Assembly: GCA_964486825.1 (NCBI GenBank)
Contig: CAZAQS010000298.1
Span: forward strand, 1-5,670
Direction of reading: 5' to 3'
DNA: 5,670 nt
Source: CAZAQS01 sp964486825
GTDB lineage: Bacteria; Chloroflexota; Anaerolineae; Anaerolineales; UBA4823
The notes below the pieces were generated by a model that ran no database searches, had not been told where the DNA came from, and worked only from the letters and a program-made list of their open reading frames with translations. The first letter of the stretch is position 1. Each line of letters opens with the position of its first letter. This document shows, one piece after another, positions 1-5,670 of the stretch. The translations under genes and the position numbers were made by a program.

Positions 1-665
1 TAGATTGCGCCCGCGATCTGCGGCTGGCATACCAATGGGGTTTTCCGAAAACCCACCAATCTATCGTTATTCCAACCTCCGGAGGCATCCAAACCAGCCT
101 TTTTTATCCCCCCGCCGTTGAACCCGGTCCAATTGTAATCAACCCGCGCGGTTTCCGGGCCTATGTGAACAACGCCGCTTTTTTCCGCTCCATCCCCTTG
201 GTGCTGGCCCATCACCCTCAAGCAACTTTTTTACTCCCCACGATGGCATCGGAACCTCGTGCCCGCGCCTGGGTCTCAGACCTCCAGATCGAGGCTTCGA
301 CACGGCTTTTGCCCCGCCAGAGCCGTAGCCAGATGGCTGCCTTGTTCCGCACCTCCCAGGTAGTCGTTTCTCCAACCAACCATGACGGCACACCCAACAC
401 CCTGCTGGAGGCCATGGCTTGCGGATGTTTCCCGGTCGCCGGTGACCTGGAATCGCTGCGCGAGTGGCTGCTGCCGGGAATCAACGGGTTACTGGTGGAT
501 CCAGGCAATCCAGCTGCCATAGCAGGGGCCATCAACCATGCGCTGGGGAATGACGACCTGCGAAGACGTGCTGCTGAAGGCAATCTGGGCCTGGTGAAAG
601 AGCGCGCCGAGTATTCCCGGTGCATGGCAAACGCAGTTCGCTTTTATCGCGCCATCGCTGGCTAA
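1..665 (+). CDS. GT4-family glycosyltransferase, C-terminal part (5' end outside window)
   Basis: The frame is open from base 3 to a TAA at 663-665, giving 220 visible residues; the true start lies left of the window, and the GTG at 165 is only an internal codon. The visible part is the C-terminal Rossmann half of a GT-B fold enzyme. Residues 44-54 (VINPRGFRAYV) open the nucleotide-sugar domain. Residues 127-141 (HDGTPNTLLEAMACG) form the GT4 donor-binding signature, and residues 159-170 (GINGLLVDPGNP) are the usual loop after it. Known family role: transfer of a sugar from a nucleotide-sugar donor to a glycan, lipid or small acceptor, normally at the cytoplasmic face of the membrane. The acceptor cannot be told here. 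The first Glu of the E-x7-E motif is Asp (D128...E136). No membrane segment or signal is seen in this part. The gene is convergent with the sigma factor gene and ends 12 bases before a terminator hairpin. The family call is firm; the function within it is open. Confidence 0.9.
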   Translation, partial: DCARDLRLAYQWGFPKTHQSIVIPTSGGIQTSLFYPPAVEPGPIVINPRGFRAYVNNAAFFRSIPLVLAHHPQATFLLPTMASEPRARAWVSDLQIEASTRLLPRQSRSQMAALFRTSQVVVSPTNHDGTPNTLLEAMACGCFPVAGDLESLREWLLPGINGLLVDPGNPAAIAGAINHALGNDDLRRRAAEGNLGLVKERAEYSRCMANAVRFYRAIAG

Positions 666-677
666 TCCAGGTTATAC

Positions 678-721
678 AAAAAGAGCTTTCACCGCCCATG
701 GGCAGGCAAAAGCTCTTTTTT
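678..721. terminator. Bidirectional intrinsic terminator between convergent genes
   Basis: Bases 678-689 (AAAAAGAGCTTT) pair perfectly with 709-720 (AAAGCTCTTTTT), a 12-bp stem around a 19-base loop. The loop contains the palindrome GCCCATGGGC at 694-703, which can form its own inner stem. On the plus strand the hairpin ends in T6 (716-721). On the minus strand the A5 at 678-682 becomes a U5 tract. It therefore suits termination of both the glycosyltransferase transcript (stop at 665) and the sigma factor transcript (stop at 740). Confidence 0.8.
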
Positions 722-739
722 ATGTTATAGAAACGCTTC

Positions 740-1969
740 TTATTCTGTGTAGGCGCGCAGCTCTCGCTGGATCTTCGTGCTGCGCAGGCGCCGCAGAGCT
801 TGCGCTTCGATCTGGCGTACCCGCTCGCGGGTTACGCCCATCCTGCGCCCCACCTCATTTAAGGTCAATACCTGCCCATCCAATAGCCCATAACGGAGCT
901 GCAGAATGCGCACTTCTCGCGGTGGCAGCCTGTCTAACACATCCTCCAGATGTTCCCTGAGGATATTATGCATGGCGGTCTCGTCGGGGGAGGGTGCATC
1001 TTCATCTTCGATGAAATCACCCAGCATTTCGTCTTCTTCCTCCCCAATCGGCATCTGCAGGGAGAGCGGGTGCCGCGAGACCTGGATCATATGCTCCACT
1101 TTCTCAGGCAGTACGTCCAACGCCTCTGCCAGCTCTTCCATACTGGGATCCCGGCTTAGCTTTTGTTTGAGCTGGTGCTGCATGCGTAGCATGCGGCTGA
1201 TTTGGTCTCCCATATGCACCGGGACGCGGATCGTGCGCGCCTGGTCGGCCACGGCTCGCGTGATAGCCTGCCGGATCCACCAGGTGGCATACGTGCTAAA
1301 TTTAAATCCGCGCTGGTATTCGAACTTCTTCGCCGCCCGCATCAGGCCGATGTTTCCCTCCTGGATAAGATCCAGGAAGGGCACTCCCCGGCCCATATAT
1401 TTTTTAGCAATGCTAATCACAAGCCTGGAGTTGGCTGTGATCAGGTGCTGCCGGGCAGTCCAACCGTCTTCTATCAGGCGATGCAACTCTTTGCTGCGTA
1501 ACGGGCTGGTTTTGCCGCGCGCCAGCTCTTCCCGGGCCAGCTTGCCGCGTTCGATCCTTTGGGAAAGCTCGATCTCTTCATCATGCGTCAATAACGGTAC
1601 CCGCGAGGCCTCCTTGATGTACAGTCCGATCATATCCCCCACTTCAACATTCTCCAGCAGGTCCTCTTCTACCACATGCCCGTTTTTTCGTCCGTTTATG
1701 GGAGTTTCCTGCTCCGCTTGCTCCTCTTGTTGGGCCAGCTCAAGGCTCTGCAGATCCTCAATATAAGGGATGCCCATCGTCAATAGGGCCGCAAATATTT
1801 CTTCTAGTTGTTCTGCGTCTTCCTCAGCTTCTGGAAAATGGTCCAGGATATCCGTGATCGTAATGAAGCCATGTCGTTGGCCTACTTCCAACAGTTTTGT
1901 AACTGCGGTCAGGTCTTCCTGCCCCTCGTCTATGGCCGATAGTAAGTTTTTATCAAGAATATCACTCAT
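740..1969 (-). CDS. sigA: RNA polymerase primary-type (RpoD/SigA-like) sigma-70 factor
   Basis: 409 residues. It directs core RNA polymerase to -10/-35 promoters. A short region 1.1-like helical segment spans about 10-75 (LLEVGQRHGFITITDIL...) and is followed by an acidic, Gln-rich linker (78-110). Region 1.2 is about 110-142 (IGLYIKEASRVPLLTHDEEIELSQRIE). Region 2 is about 176-253 and includes the core-binding DLIQEGNIGLMRA and the -10 recognition/melting stretch FSTYATWWIRQAITRAVADQ (224-243). Region 3 is about 254-335, with the 3.2 finger around GDFIEDEDAPSPDE. Region 4 is about 340-397, ending in the -35 helix-turn-helix GVTRERVRQIEAQALRRLR (378-396). There is no large non-conserved insert between regions 1.2 and 2, which makes it compact, as in many non-proteobacterial SigA proteins. 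The ATG at 1969 gives a plausible N-terminus but has only a weak Shine-Dalgarno (AGAAAG, 3 bases upstream). It appears monocistronic, with its own promoter at 2017-2025. A group 2 (non-essential) sigma factor is the main alternative, because the regions alone do not separate groups 1 and 2. Confidence 0.9.
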   Translation of the reverse strand: MSDILDKNLLSAIDEGQEDLTAVTKLLEVGQRHGFITITDILDHFPEAEEDAEQLEEIFAALLTMGIPYIEDLQSLELAQQEEQAEQETPINGRKNGHVVEEDLLENVEVGDMIGLYIKEASRVPLLTHDEEIELSQRIERGKLAREELARGKTSPLRSKELHRLIEDGWTARQHLITANSRLVISIAKKYMGRGVPFLDLIQEGNIGLMRAAKKFEYQRGFKFSTYATWWIRQAITRAVADQARTIRVPVHMGDQISRMLRMQHQLKQKLSRDPSMEELAEALDVLPEKVEHMIQVSRHPLSLQMPIGEEEDEMLGDFIEDEDAPSPDETAMHNILREHLEDVLDRLPPREVRILQLRYGLLDGQVLTLNEVGRRMGVTRERVRQIEAQALRRLRSTKIQRELRAYTE

Positions 1970-1995
1970 TTTCTTTCTGTCTTCTCAACCTTTCA

Positions 1996-2010
1996 AGTCT
2001 TATACAGACT
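1996..2010 (-). repeat. Small inverted repeat at the predicted 5' end of the sigA transcript
   Basis: AGTCT (1996-2000) and AGACT (2006-2010) flank TATAC. In RNA this is a 5-bp stem with a 5-base loop, lying exactly where the sigA promoter would start transcription. It could be a 5' stabilising stem-loop or a small operator. At this length it could also be chance. Confidence 0.3.
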
Positions 2011-2016
2011 CTGTTG

Positions 2017-2045
2017 ATTATACCATACAATGCTGATAAATGCAG
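2017..2045 (-). promoter_or_regulatory. Extended -10 promoter for the sigma factor gene
   Basis: On the minus strand, bases 2025-2017 read TGGTATAAT, a perfect consensus -10 hexamer with the TGN extension. At a 17-base spacer the -35 position (2045-2040) reads CTGCAT, a poor match to TTGACA, so the promoter would rely on the extended -10. Upstream DNA to about 2100 is very AT-rich and could act as an UP element. The predicted start is near 2010, giving a leader of about 40 bases before the ATG at 1969. No other convincing promoter on this strand was found in 1970-2162. Confidence 0.75.
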
Positions 2046-2093
2046 TTTCTTATTGTTAATAAACCATTATCATTCAATATATTTTGTTGATTG

Positions 2094-2156
2094 ATTAATA
2101 AATTGCACGATATGCAAGAGACGAGGACTGCACGGCGAAAGCCGCACAGTCCCCGC
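2094..2156 (-). terminator. 3' hairpin pair ending the E1-E2-lpdA operon
   Basis: Starting 6 bases after the lpdA stop, bases 2156-2141 and 2136-2121 form a 16-bp stem with a UUUC loop in the minus-strand RNA. Four of the pairs are G.U wobbles. The same four positions would be A-C mismatches in plus-strand RNA, so the fold favours the operon transcript. No U-tract follows it directly. A second, weak hairpin (TTGCA/TGCAA, 2117-2103) comes next and is followed by UUUAUUAAU (2102-2094). The position supports a terminator or 3' stabilising element; efficient intrinsic termination is less certain. Confidence 0.6.
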
Positions 2157-2162
2157 TTTGGT

Positions 2163-3560
2163 TTATGCGTGCAGTGGCTCGCCTTCGGCCGCGTGGGCTG
2201 CTTCCATGATCACTTCGCTTAGAGTAGGGTGAGCGTGCACGTTTCGGGCAATTTGTTCCGGCGTAAGCTCCATCATCTGGGCCAGGGTCAGCTCGGGCAG
2301 CAGCTCCGTCACCTCTGGCCCGATCATATGAGCGCCCAGGATCTCACCGTAGCGCGAATCGGTCACGATCTTGACGAATCCGGCCGGCTCGCCCATGCCT
2401 AAAGCTTTGCCGTTGGGCTGGAACAGGAACTTGCCCACCTTGACTTCATGCCCGCGTTCCACTGCCTGGCTCTCGGTGATCCCGAAGGAGGCCACCTGGG
2501 GTTGGCAATAGGTTGCCCTGGGCATCATCTCGTAATCCAGGGTCACGGTCTCCGCCCCGGCGATATTCTCTGCACAAACGATCCCCTGCGCAGACCCCAC
2601 GTGAGCAAGCAGCAATTTGCCGGTAACATCCCCGATGGCCCAGATGCCCGGCACATTCGTGGACATCCGCTCGTCGATTTCGATAAAGCCTCGCTCGGAC
2701 AGCTTGACCCCGGCATCTTCCAGGCCTAAATCGCTCGAGTTCGGCCTGAACCCAATTGCGATCAGCGCCTGCTCGCCTTCCAGGGTCTTTTCACCTTCCT
2801 TCCCAGAGACTTTCACCTGCACACCGCCCTCTTTCGCTTCGAGAGACTCGACCTTGTGCCCGGTCAAGAAATTGATGCCCCGCCTCTTGAAGTTTTTCTC
2901 AAGCTCAACAGACACCTCCTCGTCTTCCAGAGGTACCAGGTGCGGCAGCATCTCTACGATCGTCACATCTGCCCCGTAGGAGTGCCAGATGGTAGCAAAC
3001 TCGACCCCAACCGGCCCGCCTCCGATGACGATGGCCGATTCGGGGCATTTTTCCTGCAGGATGGCTTCCAGATAGGTCAGGACTTTCTCGCCATCCACTT
3101 CCCATCCCGGCGGCACGGTCGAGCTCGCCCCGCTGGCAATGACGATATTCTTGCCCTTCAGCTCGGTCGTGTTACCATCCTCGTCGGTCACCGTGATCGT
3201 ATCCCGCCCGGTTAGCTTTCCCCTGCCCATATGCACATCGATTTTGTTCTTGCGCATCAGAAAGCCGACCCCTTTGACCAGCCGTTCCGAGACTTGCCGG
3301 CTGCGTTTTACCGCTACGCTGAAATCAAGCTGAAGGTTGTCAAAGGAAAAGCCAAAGTCCTTCCCTCGTTCCTGCAGGATATGGGCGATTTCTGCATTGC
3401 GTAGCAGCGCTTTGGAAGGGATGCACCCAACGTTAAGGCACACTCCACCCAACCATTCCTTATCGATGATGGCTGTTTTGAGACCCAACTGGGCAGCGCG
3501 GATCGCGCAAACATATCCCCCAGGCCCAGCGCCTAGAACGATGACGTCATAATCACTCAT
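2163..3560 (-). CDS. lpdA: Dihydrolipoyl dehydrogenase (E3 of a 2-oxoacid dehydrogenase complex)
   Basis: 465 residues, full length for the family. It reoxidises the dihydrolipoyl group of E2 using FAD and NAD+, as a cytoplasmic homodimer. The FAD-binding GAGPGGY is at 10-16. The redox disulfide motif GGVCLNVGCIPSK is at 38-50, with Cys41 and Cys46. The NAD-binding GGGPVG is at 180-185, and the second FAD motif, with G310-D311, is at 305-314 (GIWAIGDVTG). The dimerisation domain spans about 345-460 and holds the catalytic HAHPTLSE pair His444/Glu449, which is contributed to the partner's active site. The start is fixed by the AAGGAG ribosome site at 3572-3567. It is the last gene of the operon, 24 bases after E2. 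One detail: the usual PEV near the start of the dimer domain is PQV (354-356). Other members of the class I disulfide reductase family (mercuric or glutathione reductase) are unlikely, given the lipoamide-type His-Glu motif and the E2 neighbour. Confidence 0.95.
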   Translation of the reverse strand: MSDYDVIVLGAGPGGYVCAIRAAQLGLKTAIIDKEWLGGVCLNVGCIPSKALLRNAEIAHILQERGKDFGFSFDNLQLDFSVAVKRSRQVSERLVKGVGFLMRKNKIDVHMGRGKLTGRDTITVTDEDGNTTELKGKNIVIASGASSTVPPGWEVDGEKVLTYLEAILQEKCPESAIVIGGGPVGVEFATIWHSYGADVTIVEMLPHLVPLEDEEVSVELEKNFKRRGINFLTGHKVESLEAKEGGVQVKVSGKEGEKTLEGEQALIAIGFRPNSSDLGLEDAGVKLSERGFIEIDERMSTNVPGIWAIGDVTGKLLLAHVGSAQGIVCAENIAGAETVTLDYEMMPRATYCQPQVASFGITESQAVERGHEVKVGKFLFQPNGKALGMGEPAGFVKIVTDSRYGEILGAHMIGPEVTELLPELTLAQMMELTPEQIARNVHAHPTLSEVIMEAAHAAEGEPLHA

Positions 3561-3566
3561 ATAGTT

Positions 3567-3572
3567 CTCCTT
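3567..3572 (-). promoter_or_regulatory. Strong ribosome binding site for lpdA
   Basis: The minus strand reads AAGGAG, then AACTAT, then the ATG at 3560. The six-base spacing is close to ideal and fixes the lpdA start. The whole E2-lpdA gap is 24 bases, so lpdA is probably translated from the operon mRNA without its own promoter. Confidence 0.85.
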
Positions 3573-3584
3573 ATAATTCTCAGC

Positions 3585-4916
3585 TTATTCGTGCCACCCC
3601 TGTAGCGATTTTACCACCTTGCCCAGGAAATAATCAGCGATCGCGCCATCTAAGATTCGGTGGTCGAAGGTCAAAGTCAGGTAAGCCATTGGGCGGATGG
3701 CGATGGCATCTTCGATCACCACCACACGCTTTTGGACTGCGCCCACCCCCAATATTCCGCACTGGGGTTGGTTGATGATCGGGGTCGCGAAAAGCGACCC
3801 ACTCGTACCGTGGTTGGTGAGTGTGAAAGTACCCCCCTTGACTTCATGCGGCTGGAGTTGTTTGTTGCGAGCCCGGTTGGCGAGGTCATTGATCGTGCGC
3901 GCCAGGCCTCTCAAGGATAGGCTGCCGGCGTCCTTGATCACCGGTACGATCAAGCCGCCCTCTTCCAGGGCCGTTGCCATCCCGATATTGATCGGCTGGT
4001 GAATGCGGATGCCTTCATCGCTCCAGGAGGAATTCACGATCGGGTAGGCTTGCAGCGCACTCACAATTGCCGTAATAAAATAGGCCGTATAGGTCAGGTT
4101 GATGCCCTCCCGAGCGAAGGCCTCTTTATGAGCGCCCCTATGCTTGACCACCCGGCTCAGGTCCGCTTCCATAACAGTAGTCACATGCGGGGAGGTATGC
4201 TTGCTCAACACCATATGCTCGGCGATAGCGCGCCGCACCGGCGTAAACGGCAGGATTTCTCCAGGGATTTGAGAGGGAAGAGCCGCCGGTACGTATTCCC
4301 TGCTCACCGGCTTGCCGGCCTCTCCTAACTGCTCTTCGGACTCAGGCGCCGCTTGCGGCGCTCTTTGCCTTCCTTCCAGGTAGGCCAGGACGTCTTTTTT
4401 CGTGATCCGCCCTCCCTGTCCGGTTCCAGTGACCTGCCTGAGATCCAGGTTATGTTCGGCGGCAATTTTCGCCACCACCGGCGAGATAAAGCCCAGCTCA
4501 GACCTGCCAGCAGCCGGTATGGCTTCCCGGTCTTTCACTGCCTGGCTGGTGGAGGTCTCTGCTTGCTGCTTCCCATCCTGTTGGTCCGCTTGTGGGCCAG
4601 CTTTCGCACCGCCTTCCAGGGCAGGCTCCGCCTCGGCTTCTGCCCCGTTTGCTGCCCCTTCCCCTGCCTCCGCCTCGCCATCATCCCCGATCAGGGCCAG
4701 CAGCTCGCCGGCCTGCACGGTCGTACCTTCCGGGACCAGGATCTTCAACAACCTCCCGGAGGTCGGGCTGGGGATCTCCGAATCTACTTTGTCCGTATTG
4801 ACTTCTAATAAAGGCTCGTATTCGTCGATCTGGTCCCCCACCTCTTTTAACCACCGGGTAACTGTACCTTCCACCACGGATTCACCCAGTTGGGGCATGG
4901 TGACTTTGGTTGCCAT
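3585..4916 (-). CDS. Dihydrolipoamide acyltransferase (E2 of a 2-oxoacid dehydrogenase complex)
   Basis: 443 residues. It accepts the acyl group from E1 on a swinging lipoyl arm and transfers it to CoA, forming the multimeric core of the complex. The lipoyl domain is at 2-77, with the lipoylation Lys43 in EVNTDKVDSE (38-47). An Ala/Glu/Gln-rich flexible linker covers about 78-140. The peripheral-subunit-binding domain, which docks E1 or E3, is at about 143-180 (ISPVVAKIAAEHNLDL...GTGQGGRITKKDVLAYL). A second linker runs to about 220, and the catalytic domain covers 221-443. The active-site motif DHRILDG (418-424) holds His419 and Asp423, and the conserved TNHGTSG (367-373) replaces the more common SNxGxxG. 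There is only one lipoyl domain. The ATG at 4916 is set by AAGGAGG four bases upstream. The gene follows E1 by 69 bases and precedes lpdA. The substrate (pyruvate, branched-chain or other 2-oxoacid) is not settled, so no symbol (pdhC or bkdB) is given. Confidence 0.93.
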   Translation of the reverse strand: MATKVTMPQLGESVVEGTVTRWLKEVGDQIDEYEPLLEVNTDKVDSEIPSPTSGRLLKILVPEGTTVQAGELLALIGDDGEAEAGEGAANGAEAEAEPALEGGAKAGPQADQQDGKQQAETSTSQAVKDREAIPAAGRSELGFISPVVAKIAAEHNLDLRQVTGTGQGGRITKKDVLAYLEGRQRAPQAAPESEEQLGEAGKPVSREYVPAALPSQIPGEILPFTPVRRAIAEHMVLSKHTSPHVTTVMEADLSRVVKHRGAHKEAFAREGINLTYTAYFITAIVSALQAYPIVNSSWSDEGIRIHQPINIGMATALEEGGLIVPVIKDAGSLSLRGLARTINDLANRARNKQLQPHEVKGGTFTLTNHGTSGSLFATPIINQPQCGILGVGAVQKRVVVIEDAIAIRPMAYLTLTFDHRILDGAIADYFLGKVVKSLQGWHE

Positions 4917-4920
4917 TTCT

Positions 4921-4938
4921 CCTCCTTAGTTTCCTCCT
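4921..4938 (-). promoter_or_regulatory. Tandem Shine-Dalgarno sequences before the E2 gene
   Basis: The minus strand carries AGGAGG at 4937-4932 and again, as AAGGAGG, at 4927-4921, followed by AGAA and the ATG at 4916. The proximal copy is at a usable distance and fixes the start. The distal copy is about 15 bases from the ATG and may act as a standby site or simply be purine-rich chance sequence. Confidence 0.65.
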
Positions 4939-4985
4939 CAGGATAAATTTTGATGATCTTGCTTGCCTGCTAGCGGGTGCAATTC

Positions 4986-5670
4986 TCAAAAAAAGATCGG
5001 AAAACCAGCCGGGTCGCTCTCGTGTATGATCCGGTAGGCAGTCTCAAAAATCTGCTCTACGTTCGGCTTGGACCAGTAGTCCCCATCCGAGCCATAAGCC
5101 GGGCGGTGGGCTTTTCCTGGAAGCGTGCGCGGCTCTGAATCCAGCCAGTAATAACCGCCCTGTTTTTCCAGCACCTCCTGCATCATATAAGCTGTCGTAC
5201 CGCCAGGCACATCCTCATCGATAAAGATGATCCGACCTGTCTTCTTGAGTGAATCAAGGATCCGCTTGTGGATATCGAAGGGCAGCAAAGACTGCACATC
5301 GATCACCTCTGCCTCGATGCCGCTCTTGCTGAGTAATTGGCTGGCTTCCATGACGATCCTGCATGTAGCGCCGTATGTGACCAGGGTGATATCGTTCCCC
5401 TCCCGCAGCAACTCGGGAACACCCAGGGGCAAGCAGAACTCTCCGATATTATCGGGCAGTGTTTCCCGGATGCGGTAACCGTTCAAAACCTCCACGACCA
5501 GGCCGGGCTCATCCGATTCGAGCAAAGTATTATAGAAACCTGCCGCCTGGGTCATGTTCCGGGGGACCAAGACATGCATGCCTCTCACCAGGTGGATGAT
5601 GCCAGCCATCAAGGAGCCAGAATGCCAGATCCCTTCCAGGCGGTGCCCACGCGTGCGCACGATCACCGGG
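4986..5670 (-). CDS. 2-oxoacid dehydrogenase E1, beta-type C-terminal part (5' end outside window)
   Basis: The minus-strand frame is open from the right edge to a TGA at 4988-4986, giving 227 visible residues; the GTG at 5666 is internal. It decarboxylates a 2-oxoacid on thiamine diphosphate and acylates the lipoyl group of E2. The first about 60 residues are the end of the pyrimidine-binding transketolase domain, including the conserved HS pair (GIWHSGS, about 14-20) and the segment MHVLVPRNMTQAAGFYN. The C-terminal transketolase swivel domain follows (about 92-215), with VIDVQSLLPFD, the KTGRIIFIDEDVPGG stretch and HRPAYGSDGDYWSKPN near the end. E2 starts 69 bases downstream in the same direction, so this is the first gene seen of the E1-E2-E3 operon. 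The GSDGDY-type tail reminds me of E1 proteins in which alpha and beta parts are fused; the window is too short to show this. Deoxyxylulose phosphate synthase or transketolase is less likely given the E2 and lpdA neighbours. Confidence 0.88.
   Translation of the reverse strand, partial: PVIVRTRGHRLEGIWHSGSLMAGIIHLVRGMHVLVPRNMTQAAGFYNTLLESDEPGLVVEVLNGYRIRETLPDNIGEFCLPLGVPELLREGNDITLVTYGATCRIVMEASQLLSKSGIEAEVIDVQSLLPFDIHKRILDSLKKTGRIIFIDEDVPGGTTAYMMQEVLEKQGGYYWLDSEPRTLPGKAHRPAYGSDGDYWSKPNVEQIFETAYRIIHESDPAGFPIFF

Noticed and set aside
906..1766. Long plus-strand open frame (286 codons) opposite the sigma factor gene
   Set aside because: It is antisense to a well-supported gene, its product is a low-complexity Ser/Arg-rich sequence with no recognisable domain, and no ribosome site was seen. 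It is a typical shadow of a GC-rich gene.
2012..2040. Possible plus-strand promoter (TTGATT ... GATAAA) in the sigA-lpdA gap
   Set aside because: Spacer of about 15 bases and a weak -10; it would read antisense into lpdA, and no plus-strand gene follows.
2050..2062. AT-only inverted repeat TTATT-GTT-AATAA and the repeated TGTTGATT (2012-2019, 2085-2092)
   Set aside because: Short and composed almost entirely of A and T in an AT-rich spacer; chance is the simplest explanation.
2065..2075. Fur-box-like CATTATCATTC in the sigA upstream region
   Set aside because: Only about half of a classical Fur box matches, and such hexamers are common in DNA of 25% GC.
4353..4929. Overlapping plus-strand frames opposite E2
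   Set aside because: Pro/Ser/Arg-rich shadows of the E2 linker and lipoyl domain; the minus-strand reading has full domain structure.
4986..4996. Run of seven T (minus strand) immediately before and into the E1 stop codon, a possible slippage site
   Set aside because: Slippage by one base less would add only a few residues before the next stop, and the main frame already gives a complete E1 C-terminus. No sign of a programmed product.

Overview
The window looks like ordinary chromosomal DNA from a free-living bacterium. The protein sequences (short SigA with a compact region 1.1, GT4 protein with an HDGTPNTLLEAM core, E1 C-terminus with an AYGSDGDY motif) remind me most of Chloroflexota, possibly Anaerolineae. 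That placement rests on recognition, not on a search. Coding DNA is moderately GC-rich. No mobile element, CRISPR array, tRNA or rRNA is visible.

Layout: the left end (1-665, + strand) is the 3' part of a GT4-type glycosyltransferase gene. It converges on a primary-type RNA polymerase sigma factor gene (740-1969, - strand), and the 74-base gap between them holds a strong hairpin that can terminate transcription from both sides. Upstream of the sigma gene is a 193-base intergenic region (1970-2162). Its core is very AT-rich (25 G/C in 2011-2110). It carries a perfect extended -10 promoter for the sigma gene, a small stem-loop at the predicted transcript start, and a 16-bp hairpin that ends the next operon.

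The right-hand 3.5 kb is one minus-strand operon for a 2-oxoacid dehydrogenase complex, transcribed E1 -> E2 -> E3. It contains the C-terminal part of E1 (beta-type transketolase domains, running off the right edge), the lipoyl-bearing E2 acyltransferase, and E3 dihydrolipoyl dehydrogenase (lpdA). Spacings are 69 and 24 bases, and E2 and E3 both have strong Shine-Dalgarno sequences. E1 decarboxylates a 2-oxoacid on thiamine diphosphate, E2 carries the acyl group on its lipoyl lysine and passes it to CoA, and E3 reoxidises the lipoyl group with FAD and NAD+. The substrate (pyruvate or branched-chain 2-oxoacids) cannot be settled from this window.

I found no evidence of an undescribed system. 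The most useful leads are the possible fused alpha/beta E1 gene at the right edge, the strand-specific G.U-rich hairpin after lpdA, and the compact sigma-gene control region.
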